Below, one piece after another: positions 54,239 to 63,130 of a DNA stretch of 64,000 nucleotides. The translations under genes were made by a program, and so were the position numbers. Below the pieces are notes generated by a model, which saw only the letters and a program-made list of their open reading frames with translations, was not told where the DNA came from and did not search any database. Source of the DNA: Hellea sp. (GTDB lineage: Bacteria > Pseudomonadota > Alphaproteobacteria > Caulobacterales > Maricaulaceae); assembly GCA_028224375.1 (NCBI GenBank), contig JAOIVW010000011.1, forward strand, positions 29,451-93,450, read 5' to 3'. Positions within the stretch are counted from its first letter, which is position 1; the number at the start of each line of letters is the position of its first letter.

Positions 54239-55587
54239 TCACTGCTCTCCGTATGCTCTACAATGTTGGCAGCAAGGATATGTTTGCAAGGACCTCGTTT
54301 GCCTTGATAACGGCTGAACCAAGGGCATGTACAATGATCACCCTTATCGCGAAGCTCGACGCGGTGTATTATTCCTGTTCCCGAAATAGCGTAGATAGGC
54401 ATCTGTTCAGCAGTACTGATTTTATCTACTAGCCCTTTTTCAATCAGCTTACGTGCATTTTTTAAACGAGGCTGCATCGCCTCTACTTTGCTCATATCAA
54501 ATGGTAATTCACGATGAAAGTACTGCGCCTTATTGATATCAAAACCAGCTAACCCACGCGTTCCCAAAACAGCTAAAGCGCCATTCACCGTTTCAACTGG
54601 TAAATTTAACGTCTTAGCGATCTCATTTGCATTTATTTCTGATTGCCACTTAAGCTGTGCTCTCACTTGAGCAATAAGCTTATCATCGGGCGGCGTAGAC
54701 AATTGTGATAAAGCTTGACCTTCACCAGAAAACCCCCGGTAGACTTCGGGGCTAATCATCAAAAAGAATGAGCCAACTACATAACAAACTTCCCATGCAC
54801 TCGTACCATTATTTGGATCATGCCAAATTTTCAGTGTTTTGGCTCGCGGCAAAAGCGGTTCAATAGTTTTGACTCTGTGTGTGCCTAGAATTTGCACTGC
54901 ACCTTTGGCAGGTCTTTGAGATAAGCGCAAAGCACGTCCAGCGCTGACAACATAGCTCGGCATTTTTGGTTTGGCCGATTTTGGCAGGGAGCGTATAAAT
55001 CGAAGGGCATCAGAGGCACTAACTTCCATCGCGAGTTCAAGGCGGGGTTGATAGGCTTGAACTTCACTAAAACCTTTTATCCAGCGTAATGGAAGTTTGA
55101 CTTTTTTCTCAACAGATTTGAGTTCACCTTTGGTCAAGGCCACTTCATCTTGACCAACTGAGAAACTGACATCATCATTTTCACGTAAACGCATCAAAGC
55201 ATTTCGCATAGGTGTATTGAAATCGACATTCGTGGTTCCTCTACCATGACAATTTCCATCAAAGCTCTCAGCAGGCAGATCAACTCGGGCGTAAACCCCG
55301 CAACACCCGCTAAACCCCTCTAGGCGCAAAAGAGATTCATTACTTGTCAGAACTGGGTCAAGTTCCCCAGGTGAAGGAAGAAAATAATGGGTTCGTACCA
55401 CATCGCTTAATGTCACTAACATATCGCCAAATATACGCGGGTGCCGCATTTTCCCGTCAAAAAAATAGGGCTTTTCATGATTGGAGTCACACGTTGCAAG
55501 TGAGAGGTAAGGCCGACCATGATCATTTGCTGGCATTAATCCAGATGGAAACGCGTACTTATAAGTAAAGTCTATTCCAGATGTCAT
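54235..55587 (-). CDS. SWIM zinc-finger protein
   Basis: 450 residues. The C-terminus carries a SWIM zinc finger, CTCPWFSRYQGKRGPCKHIL (CxCx_nCxH), a DNA- or protein-binding module. Upstream of it is a winged-helix-like segment (INANEIAKTLNLPVETVNGA). The N-terminal ~200 residues are unknown. GGGAGG lies five bases before the ATG. First gene of a three-gene operon with two DUF6493-like proteins; the missing partners seen elsewhere (MoxR ATPase, VWA proteins) are not in this window. Confidence 0.85.
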   Translation of the reverse strand: MTSGIDFTYKYAFPSGLMPANDHGRPYLSLATCDSNHEKPYFFDGKMRHPRIFGDMLVTLSDVVRTHYFLPSPGELDPVLTSNESLLRLEGFSGCCGVYARVDLPAESFDGNCHGRGTTNVDFNTPMRNALMRLRENDDVSFSVGQDEVALTKGELKSVEKKVKLPLRWIKGFSEVQAYQPRLELAMEVSASDALRFIRSLPKSAKPKMPSYVVSAGRALRLSQRPAKGAVQILGTHRVKTIEPLLPRAKTLKIWHDPNNGTSAWEVCYVVGSFFLMISPEVYRGFSGEGQALSQLSTPPDDKLIAQVRAQLKWQSEINANEIAKTLNLPVETVNGALAVLGTRGLAGFDINKAQYFHRELPFDMSKVEAMQPRLKNARKLIEKGLVDKISTAEQMPIYAISGTGIIHRVELRDKGDHCTCPWFSRYQGKRGPCKHILAANIVEHTESSE

Positions 55588-55628
55588 AAAATCCTCCCAG
55601 TGTTCTTATTCGATAAGTAAGTGAGAGG

Positions 55629-55682
55629 TGTCAATTAATAGCTAGAAAAATTTCAATTTGATACCTAAAGAATACGTATCAA
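55629..55682 (-). promoter_or_regulatory. Promoter and inverted-repeat operator of the SWIM operon
   Basis: TTGACA (minus strand, 55634-55629) is a likely -35. Upstream, TTGATAC (55658-55664) and GTATCAA (55676-55682) form a perfect 7-base inverted repeat with an 11-base spacer, a typical dimer-binding site. Confidence 0.45.
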
Positions 55683-55753
55683 TGGTTTTCTGGATATGCC
55701 TTTGGTTGGCACGTTTACCAGCGTCCTATTCAGGGCGTTTATTGCCTCAGTGC

Positions 55754-55794
55754 TAATGTCCGGTATGAGGATAGTCGCGACTTCAACCGCACCC
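55754..55794 (+). repeat. Dispersed intergenic repeat, copy E
   Basis: TAATGTCCGGTATGAGGATA followed by GTCGCGACTTCAACCGCACCC. Left half and core match the family; the right inverted end is missing. Confidence 0.65.
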
Positions 55795-55837
55795 ATTTCG
55801 TCTATCATGGCATCGCTGAAGAGCGCTCTAATATATA

Positions 55838-55900
55838 TTTACTATTTAAAAATTCAGCTTATAATAGAAATATGCAGATGAGTTAACACGGGTTAACAGG
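55838..55900 (+). promoter_or_regulatory. Promoter and direct-repeat site before the HNH-ATPase gene
   Basis: TTTACT (55838-55843), 16-base spacer, TATAAT (55860-55865) make a good promoter. GTTAACA occurs twice at 55882 and 55892, one helical turn apart, just after the expected transcription start. Confidence 0.5.
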
Positions 55901-55939
55901 CACTTTTTTTGGTATGGATTGGGAGTACAGATATTTCTT

Positions 55940-58222
55940 ATGCGTTTCTCAGACCGATCCAGTATTTTGCCGCCGAAGGGATTTAACAAATCAGGCAGTC
56001 GTGATAGGAGAAAGCTTGAAGACTACTTGTCTCTGAATGAAAAAGAACGACTGCAAAACCGCCCGAAGTTTGGCACATCTTATAATTCTGAAGATGTTCG
56101 AGAAAAACTCTTCACGCTATTCAATGGTAATTGTGCTTATTGCGAAAGTCATGCCTCGACAATCCAGTTTATGGATGTTGAGCATTTTCGACCCAAAATG
56201 GCGGCCGGAAATGATCAAAAATCGACCCGCCCCGATTATTACGCATGGCTAGCCTATACGTGGGAAAACCTCTTGCTCTCCTGTAAACATTGCAATGTTG
56301 CGAAAAGAAATCTGTTCCCGGTTCAAGGCCAGCGAGCTCCCTTTAAGGCATCCGTGGATGAATGCCGGAAAGCAGAACGGGCGATGCTTATCGACCCCTG
56401 CTACGATCATCCGGCCGAACATCTGAGCTTCTCGCCCGACGGCGTGGCCATTGCCCTGACCAAACGCGGGCATGAAACGATTAATCTTCTTACACTAAAC
56501 CGCGAGGCACTTGTCACGGAACGACAAAGGGTTTTTGGCGCCATTGCGCAACAGCTGATATTCGAGCCTGCCGGCGTTAAAACCATTGATACGGCCTCGG
56601 AATTTGCGCCCGAACGCCACATACCCGCAAACATGTCGTTTCCAGGTGCTATCACGGCCATGCTATTGGGGTTTTTCGATCATGAGAATCTAAAGACACT
56701 CTTGGCTGAATTAGACTCAAAAACCCATGAGCAACGGACAGCTATGTTCGTCAATCTTTTGGAGAGCGATGGTCGCATCATGAAAGACAGGGCTTGGTCT
56801 GAAGGTAAATCTCCGTGGTCATTTCTTGAAAATGTAACCAAGGTCGTAGAATCCATTTTCACGGGAGAAAAGGAAGGCGTGATTTACCGCACGCAGTTCA
56901 TGGATGAAATGGCTTACGCGGAAGACCATATAAACCACTTTGTGATTAAAAATTATAAAGCCATCCGTGAGCTAAAGTTTGACTTTCCTAAGCCCAAGAG
57001 TTCCAATCACCCGACACCATGTCTGATGTTACTGGGTGAAAACGCCACGGGCAAGAGTTCCGTGCTGGAAGCGATTGCTTTGACTTTGCTGGGGCGGGAC
57101 CAAATCACCATTCTCAACAAGAAAATTCGTTCAGAGTCCTTCAAAGCAGTAGATCTTATCCATCGCGTTGATTTTTTGGATAATAATTCGGTATCGGATA
57201 CGCCCATTAACATTAGACTGAACTTTGCTGCTCATGAAAACCCGCTCCAGCTGGGCGCAGGAGCGAAAGACCGGACGTTTTCGGGACCACTCAAACAGTC
57301 CAAGCTGATTCTCGCCTATGGAGCGCAGCGCTATTTCAAAAAAAACAACAAAGATATAGGCAATCCTGGTGCGGATCATGTGCAATCTCTGTTTGACCCG
57401 CGCACTCCCCTTGCTGATCCCACAGATTGGCTACTCAACTGCAATCAGAAAGATTTTGAGGCCGCGGCACGGGCCATTCGTGAAATCCTCATGCTGGATA
57501 ATAAAGATAAATTCATGCGCGACAAGAATACGATCTGGATCGATGTCGGTACACAAAAAACTCCGTTTGAGGCATTGTCTACGGGATATAAATCCATCAT
57601 GTCCCTTGTGGTGGACATTATCCGCAAAATGCTGGTTCACGCCGATAATGTCGAAAAAATGAGCGCGGTGGTAATGATTGACGAGATCGGCACGCACCTT
57701 CATCCTCGCTGGAAGCTGACCATCATGCAACGCCTGCGAAAAGCATTACCTCATGTACAGTTTATCGCCACAACCCACGACCCCCTCTGTTTGAAAGGCA
57801 TGCTGAACGGTGAAATCATCGTCCTCGAAAGAGATGAAAGTGATATGATTCGGAAAATTGAGGATTTACCCAATATTCAGGGCATGCGTGCCGAGCAGAT
57901 ATTGAGATCGGAATATTTTGGACTTGGCACAACCAACCCGGAATTGGATGCAAAATATATGCGTTATCATGATCTCGCCCGCAAAAATGACCTGGACCCG
58001 GGTGAAGTTGAAGAAAAAACCCGATTGGGTAGCGAGATTTCCGACATGCTGGTTGTGGGAGATACCTTCGTGGAGCAGGTCGCTTATGAAGCAGCAAAAC
58101 ATGACGTATTTCACAAGGATACGCCTGTCCGAAAAGTAAAAGGCGGGTCTAGGAAAGAGATGCTGAAAAATATGTTTACTGCGCTTGAGGCTACTAAGAC
58201 GGCAACCAATGCGGAAGATTGA
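55940..58222 (+). CDS. HNH endonuclease - AAA ATPase fusion (Septu-like)
   Basis: 760 residues from the ATG at 55940 (MRFSDRS; this start aligns with MRKIDRS of the next gene). The N-terminal ~170 residues form an HNH domain of the PtuB/TIGR02646 type: CAYCES, MDVEHFRPKM, WENLLLSCKHCNVAKRN. From about residue 325 there is an ABC/SMC-like ATPase with Walker A GENATGKS (~365) and Walker B VVMIDEIGTHLHP (~575) and IATTHDPLCLKG switch. Septu keeps these functions on two genes (PtuA, PtuB); here they are fused. The next gene overlaps by 14 bases. Confidence 0.85.
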   Translation: MRFSDRSSILPPKGFNKSGSRDRRKLEDYLSLNEKERLQNRPKFGTSYNSEDVREKLFTLFNGNCAYCESHASTIQFMDVEHFRPKMAAGNDQKSTRPDYYAWLAYTWENLLLSCKHCNVAKRNLFPVQGQRAPFKASVDECRKAERAMLIDPCYDHPAEHLSFSPDGVAIALTKRGHETINLLTLNREALVTERQRVFGAIAQQLIFEPAGVKTIDTASEFAPERHIPANMSFPGAITAMLLGFFDHENLKTLLAELDSKTHEQRTAMFVNLLESDGRIMKDRAWSEGKSPWSFLENVTKVVESIFTGEKEGVIYRTQFMDEMAYAEDHINHFVIKNYKAIRELKFDFPKPKSSNHPTPCLMLLGENATGKSSVLEAIALTLLGRDQITILNKKIRSESFKAVDLIHRVDFLDNNSVSDTPINIRLNFAAHENPLQLGAGAKDRTFSGPLKQSKLILAYGAQRYFKKNNKDIGNPGADHVQSLFDPRTPLADPTDWLLNCNQKDFEAAARAIREILMLDNKDKFMRDKNTIWIDVGTQKTPFEALSTGYKSIMSLVVDIIRKMLVHADNVEKMSAVVMIDEIGTHLHPRWKLTIMQRLRKALPHVQFIATTHDPLCLKGMLNGEIIVLERDESDMIRKIEDLPNIQGMRAEQILRSEYFGLGTTNPELDAKYMRYHDLARKNDLDPGEVEEKTRLGSEISDMLVVGDTFVEQVAYEAAKHDVFHKDTPVRKVKGGSRKEMLKNMFTALEATKTATNAED

Positions 58223-59135
58223 TCGTAGCCGCGTAGTCATGCCTGCTAGGTTGGATATGTCCAACCCAAACAGTGCCGCTTCCAAAGAACTCCAGCGACT
58301 TAAAGCTAAAGTCCCTGCCAGTTTTAAGGCTTCTGATTTCAATGCTTACAAAGATGAAAACAAGAAGGTGCTAAGCGCACTATTGGAAATCAGTAACAAC
58401 AAATGTGCATATTGCGAGTCCCGGATTGCTGGCAGTAGCCAAGTCGATATCGAACATTATCGGCCCAAAGGCAAAGTTGAAGAAAGCCAAGACCATCCGG
58501 GATATTGGTGGCTGGCCATGAAATGGGAAAATCTTTTACCAAGTTGCATGCACTGCAATCAGTCCCGGAGTTTCGTGCAAACAACACATGGCATGACGGA
58601 AGAGGAATATCGGGAGGCCTTAGAAAAAAATCAAAGGGAATCCCGCGGAAAGGTCGCCCGTTTTCCGACGATCGATGGTTTTTGGGAAACTAATGTTGAC
58701 GCGAACCCTGACACTTCTGAACAGCCTTATTTAATTAATCCGGCGGTTACCGATCCTAAAGGTATGTTTGACTGGGACATTTCCCAAGATATGATTGTGA
58801 CGATGAAAGGCATAGATCCTGCTGGACGGGGTCGCAAAACTATCGAAATTCTCGGATTTTCCCGATCCTTTTACGCGGAAGACCTCGGATATCACATGCA
58901 GGCACTTAAGCGTATGAGAGATCGCATTCGAAATAATATGGAAGCAATGCGTATATCAGTAAACCTAGATACTAACTTGACTTTAACAGGTAAAATTTAT
59001 GGTGCTATGGAGAGCTTAAAAGAACTGACACTCGAAGATACCTCCTACTCGGCCGTATCCGAAAAATTTTACAACATGATGGAAGCTGAAGTGGGTTCCT
59101 TTATGGATTCATTACCTGACATTGATCCAGCATGA
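58209..59135 (+). CDS. Second HNH endonuclease (PtuB/TIGR02646-like)
   Basis: 308 residues. CAYCESRIAG (~66), VDIEHYRPKGKVEES, KWENLLPSCMHCNQSRS and a C-terminal helical region. The HNH pattern is the same as in the N-terminal domain of the upstream fusion, and the first residues (MRKIDRS) also align with it. It overlaps the fusion gene by 14 bases, so they are translationally coupled. Together they would give a system with two nuclease subunits for one ATPase. Antiphage function is inference. Confidence 0.85.
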   Translation: MRKIDRSRVVMPARLDMSNPNSAASKELQRLKAKVPASFKASDFNAYKDENKKVLSALLEISNNKCAYCESRIAGSSQVDIEHYRPKGKVEESQDHPGYWWLAMKWENLLPSCMHCNQSRSFVQTTHGMTEEEYREALEKNQRESRGKVARFPTIDGFWETNVDANPDTSEQPYLINPAVTDPKGMFDWDISQDMIVTMKGIDPAGRGRKTIEILGFSRSFYAEDLGYHMQALKRMRDRIRNNMEAMRISVNLDTNLTLTGKIYGAMESLKELTLEDTSYSAVSEKFYNMMEAEVGSFMDSLPDIDPA

Positions 59136-59299
59136 TGCACGCCTTCAGAAACCTGTAAACAAGCCGACAGATCATAACTGATGTGCCCCTAGCTTTGTAG
59201 ACACCTTGTTTGCTAAAACTGCAAGATAGTAAACTTAATTGCAATTTATGTAAATGAATGGTATGTTCTACACGTTACATTAGAATGTGGGAGCTTAAA

Positions 59300-60034
59300 A
59301 TGAACACTGCTTTTCAAATACAACCTGAACTGAGATATGGGGCGCCAGTGTGCGACCAAATAATGACAGGGCGATTTTTTACAATCGGGTATTCTTGGTA
59401 TTTTCGTCAAGCCAAGTGGACACTCGAAATCATTAACTGAAATTAACGTCTTCTCACGGAAGTAGAACGCCAAGACCATTTTCGAGCGGATACAAGAATC
59501 CCGAAGCGGTTTAGAGCGAGCTTGGATGCATATAAAGGAAGCGGCTATGATAGAGGACATCTAGTGCCAAGTGCTAACCAAGATATTGAGGAATTACAGA
59601 ATAGCGAAACATTTCTACTCTCAAATATGTCGCCTCAACGGCCTAAATTTAACCGTCAAAAATGGGGTCAACTGGAAAGTGCCATTAGAAAATTGAACGA
59701 CAAAGAAGATGTGTTAGAGACATATGTTTTGACGTGCCCTGTGTTTTATTTTGGACAAGTCGTTACGACGATTGGTGATGGCGGTGATGACTATGGGATT
59801 AATATTCCTGTTCCCCACGCTTTCATCAAGAGCGTGTTAACTGAAGACTCTAAAGGTAAGTTGAAGCTTTGGACGTTTGAGATGAAGAATGAAAAACTCG
59901 AGGAAGACTTAGAAAAATACCTTGTATCAACCTATGATGCTGAACAAGTTGTTGGCGGAAGATTTTGGGATAGAATTAGTGGCGGTGACTTACATCAACA
60001 AAAAATAAAGTCAGACAAAATGTGGAGCATATGA
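59300..60034 (+). pseudogene. DNA/RNA non-specific endonuclease (NUC1 type) with two in-frame stops
   Basis: From an ATG at 59300 with GGGAG upstream, the frame reads MNTAFQIQPELRYGAPVCDQ...WTLEIIN, hits TGA-AAT-TAA (59438-59446), and continues in the same frame to 60034 as RQDHFRADTRIPKRFRASLD, GSGYDRGHLVPSANQ and SNMSPQRPKFNRQKWGQLES. GYDRGHLVPS is the NUC1 catalytic motif (His general base), and the later Asn (SNMSPQ...N) is the Mg ligand region. Apart from the two stops the full family length is present. Nonsense-inactivated or, less likely, starts downstream. Confidence 0.8.
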
Positions 60035-60072
60035 ACCTAATAACTAACGCAAGATTCATTTTAAGCCTCCAC

Positions 60073-60096
60073 TAGCGTATTGAATCTGATACGCTA
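60073..60096 (+). terminator. Hairpin downstream of the NUC1 relic
   Basis: Perfect 8-base stem TAGCGTAT / ATACGCTA with an 8-base loop. No strong T tract; may stabilise the 3' end. Related sequence occurs at 61661-61680. Confidence 0.4.
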
Positions 60097-60206
60097 AGTA
60101 TATTCTGGCACGGAAGCGTCTAAAATATCTGAAGTTATAGGTGACGACGCAACGGTAAGCGTCCCGTAACAACATCTGGAAGCCACGGGATGATGCTGAC
60201 AGAACT

Positions 60207-60611
60207 CTAATCCCATTCTTTGTCACATCTCTTGTTGCCGGAATGCTCCCAGCAAGAGTTCGTTCTAATCTTTACACGATCAAAATCATATTGACGACTT
60301 GGGATAATCCCATTTCGCAACTCTCTAACTATGTATTCTTCATCGGTATATCCGTCGCCCACCGCATAAATATATCTTGCAAGAGTTTGGATCATTTCAT
60401 TAGTGTTGTTCCAGAATGGAACCGTAAAGCAAATATCCGAAATTGAAGAGGTCGATGTATCGAATATTTGGACCGAAAACCATTTATCGTCATGCTCCCC
60501 GAGCGCAGCCAGTTCTCTTGTGTCCCCGCCATAGCATTTTTGCGCAGACGCAACACTTGGCATTAGAAGTATTGCTGCGATAGATATGGAAAGTGCATTT
60601 ATGATTTTCAT
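60207..60611 (-). CDS. Small secreted hypothetical protein
   Basis: 134 residues from the ATG at 60611 (GGAG seven bases upstream; the longer frame is not needed). Signal peptide MKIINALSISIAAILLMPSV followed by ASAQKCYGG. The mature part has four cysteines (KCYGG, DICF, NSCWEHSGNKRC) that could form two disulfides. No family recognised. Confidence 0.7.
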   Translation of the reverse strand: MKIINALSISIAAILLMPSVASAQKCYGGDTRELAALGEHDDKWFSVQIFDTSTSSISDICFTVPFWNNTNEMIQTLARYIYAVGDGYTDEEYIVRELRNGIIPSRQYDFDRVKIRTNSCWEHSGNKRCDKEWD

Positions 60612-60771
60612 TTCAGTCTCCGATGAGAATACAGACAGGAGCCATCCACACAATCCGCTTTGGGAATGAAGTCACCAAGTTCTGAGTGTCTTTTTTGAAG
60701 CGATCTTAGAAAACTTAGTTTATCACTGCTGTAAACTATACAGATACTCGTGGTCCAGTTTAAGTGTGCGC

Positions 60772-61574
60772 CTAGTTTGCAAATAACACATTCAAATAGG
60801 TCGCCAGGCGGACACCGCCTTGCTGCAAACGTAGGTCTAAATCGCCCTTATGCTTATAAACATACGAATAGCTAAGGTTCGGAAACTTCTCAGGGTCATT
60901 AGGCGCAATACCTTCATAGATGCGATCTCTCATGACAATGCTTTCCGCAATCCACGTCTGGGGGTTTGCGTCACTCCAAGCGAGTTTTTGCTCTGGTGTA
61001 ATGCGTCGTTGCAGCCATCGGGCCATTTCGGAATAGGAAAGTTGTTCACGGTCAATTAACCCTGAGTCCCAAACCGAGTGGAGATTAGTTTCTTCCCCCT
61101 GAAAAGAACTTTGACAGAATTACCGCCTCTATCATCGCCTTTACCATTATGAAGCGGTTGGTGCAGGTCTTCGACGATGTGAATTACAAAACGCAAAGCA
61201 AGCTGCCTTTCAGCATCTGAGAGACTTTCATCTCTGACCTGTTTTGAAAAATCTCTAAGCGCAGTGAGAGCATCGCCAGCCGTTGGTGCATTCGCTTCCG
61301 AATAAGTCGTTCCGAGCGGCACGGTAACATAGTGCCAAGGCGGTGTGCCTTTTTTCCAAAAGTTGCTAGGGTCAGAACGCATAAAATCAGGCCAGGTGGA
61401 CGCTTCTGCTATCGACTCCACGCCGAGTATATCTACTACTGCTGCTTTTGCCTCGTCGGTTAGATAGCTTTGAGCAATCTTGCCAGTGACGCGGTGCCCG
61501 TTGGTTCCCCATGCCATTGCAGGTGAGGAACAGAGAGAAAGGGCAGCTGCTGCCAATAGAGTAAGTTTGCGCAT
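60772..61574 (-). pseudogene. S1/P1 nuclease, frameshifted
   Basis: The N-terminal part (from ATG 61574; signal peptide RKLTLLAAAALSLCSSPAMA, mature start WGTNGHRVTGKIA) holds zinc ligands incl. the N-terminal Trp, HYVTVPL and HIVEDLHQPLHNGKGDDRGG. After VLFRGKK the frame shifts; the other frame continues NLHSVWDSGLIDREQLSYSE, MARWLQRRITPEQKLAW... to 60772. Inserting one A in the AAA run (plus-strand TTT at 61089-61091) restores KKTNLHSVWD, the family sequence. A single-base deletion or a sequencing error. Confidence 0.85.
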
Positions 61575-61739
61575 GCACAATGCCTATCACCGAGCTTGTT
61601 GAGTGTCCAACAAAAGCCGTGTTTGTTAAGTAATCACCGTTTAAAGCTTTGGTTCAAGACTCTCGCTAGCGTACTTAATAGAGCTGCGGTTTCATTAAGG
61701 ACGCTCGTAAGTCAAGCCGGCATAAAGGTTGAAATGAGC

Positions 61740-61762
61740 TAACGTCGGCAATGGGGGTATTA
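61740..61762 (+). repeat. Dispersed intergenic repeat, copy G (partial)
   Basis: TAACGTCGGCAATGGGGGTA then TTA. Left end and start of core only; overlaps the stop of the small membrane ORF on the other strand. Confidence 0.45.
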
Positions 61763-61897
61763 AGAGAGCACAACAACAATAGTCACACAAATCATTAAAC
61801 AAATAGAACAGACAATAATGCCACCCAATAGAGTATTTATTTTAAAATAGGTGCTTAGGCTGCCAGTCTCAAATATTGGAGTCTTCTCGTTCTTCAT
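61760..61897 (-). CDS. Small single-pass membrane protein
   Basis: 45 residues: MKNEKTPIFETGSLSTYFKI then a hydrophobic helix (LLGGIIVCSICLMICVTIVV) to the C-terminus. AGG is present eight bases before the ATG. Tail-anchored or N-in topology likely. No homologue recognised; a short gene of this kind could be spurious. Confidence 0.4.
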   Translation of the reverse strand: MKNEKTPIFETGSLSTYFKINTLLGGIIVCSICLMICVTIVVVLS

Positions 61898-62017
61898 TAC
61901 CCAGCCTTTCAAAGTGCACGTAATAAAATAGTGCAAAATATTTGGTTTTCAATGTTTGTTACTGTTTTTTAATATTTGAACACTTTATTCCTTGGGGGGT
62001 CTTACCAGTATAGACTT

Positions 62018-62037
62018 TAATGTCTGCAATGAGGATA
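62018..62037 (+). repeat. Dispersed intergenic repeat, copy F (left half)
   Basis: TAATGTCTGCAATGAGGATA matches the left half of the family. Confidence 0.55.
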
Positions 62038-62104
62038 AAAGGGTCAATTCTAGAATTTAGTTTAGGATGATTTATTCGCAATCAGTCTTTAATCACTGCA
62101 TATT

Positions 62105-63130
62105 TTACATGCCCATAGAATAATCCTCCTCGGATTCTATTTCTTGCACGGGTTCACGTTCGATTTCTTCGCGCTCAAATTTAAATTCCTGTTCTTCTTC
62201 TTTGTCTTGGTCATCTTGCTTATCTGAGGAAGAATATTGTTCACTTAACTCATATCTTTCTCTTGTTAGATCTTTATTGGCCTCTTCTTGGGCTAGGAAT
62301 TCATTTTGCAGGTCGACTTCAGGCCTGCTGATATTTGCCTCTAAGCTCTTAATGTTGAGCTTCTCTTGAATATTATTCTTAAGCCTGTCTGCATCATCAG
62401 TAATGATGTTGACTGAAAGCCGGTGACGAGAGGCGACCGTTAGCAGGCTCTCAAGCGTGGTGAGGGGACTTCTACGTGACGGCATGACAACAACAGCTTT
62501 ATCAACCGTTTTTCCTTGAAAGGCATGTGCCGTGCTGGCCCAAGCATGGTCTATATGCCGAATAGCATTGTCCTTGAGTGTTAATGTGAGATCTTCTTTC
62601 GTCTTAGCATCCAAATCAAACGTGACTTTGCCATTATCAATAGATTTGACATCAGCGTATGCGTTAGTGTTGACGGGCTGTCTTTGCCCTCCGCGCGTAA
62701 AGCGGATGCGGTCACCTTCATGAAGCGTACGCTCTTCCTGCTTATAAAGCTCAATAGCGCCATTGCCCATTTTGTATTGGGCAGGGCGAAAGGCTCGTTT
62801 TTGGCCTTGTTGTGATAAATTAAGCTCTGCCTTCTCTTGGTCAATCCCGTCAATTTTGAAAATGTCGCCGCGATTTATTCCAAGGCGTTTATAGTCCCGA
62901 TTAAACCGGATATGTGTCGCCTCGGCGTAACTTTCGACAAATTGCTTTTCGGTCTCTCGCGCGGGGACAGAACGCTGAGGGAAGGGGTCTGTATTTAGGC
63001 TTACTATCGCGCAAATATCGCCTGCAGGTAAAGCATCAGACGCCCGCCCAGGCGTCATTGCCGACCGCCGCAGGATAGCGGCGGCCTTGTGAATGCAGGG
63101 CTGCATGAGAGGTCTAGTTTGCGGCTTCAT
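62105..63130 (-). pseudogene. MobF/TraA-type relaxase-helicase, C-terminal fragment
   Basis: Only the last ~280 residues look like MobF (TrwC/TraI) proteins: HIRFNRDYKRLGINRGDIFK, ERTLHEGDRIRFTRGGQRQP, RHIDHAWASTAHAFQGKTVD, ASRHRLSVNIITDDADRL. The relaxase domain (three His) and the helicase Walker A/B expected in the preceding ~600-900 residues are absent. The first ~60 residues are an unrelated low-complexity segment. A long acidic tail ends the protein. A relic of an integrated plasmid or ICE. Confidence 0.75.
63065..63084. other. Perfect 7-base GC hairpin near the relaxase truncation point
   Basis: CCGCCGC-AGGATA-GCGGCGG. Lies where relaxase homology has been lost. Confidence 0.4.
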
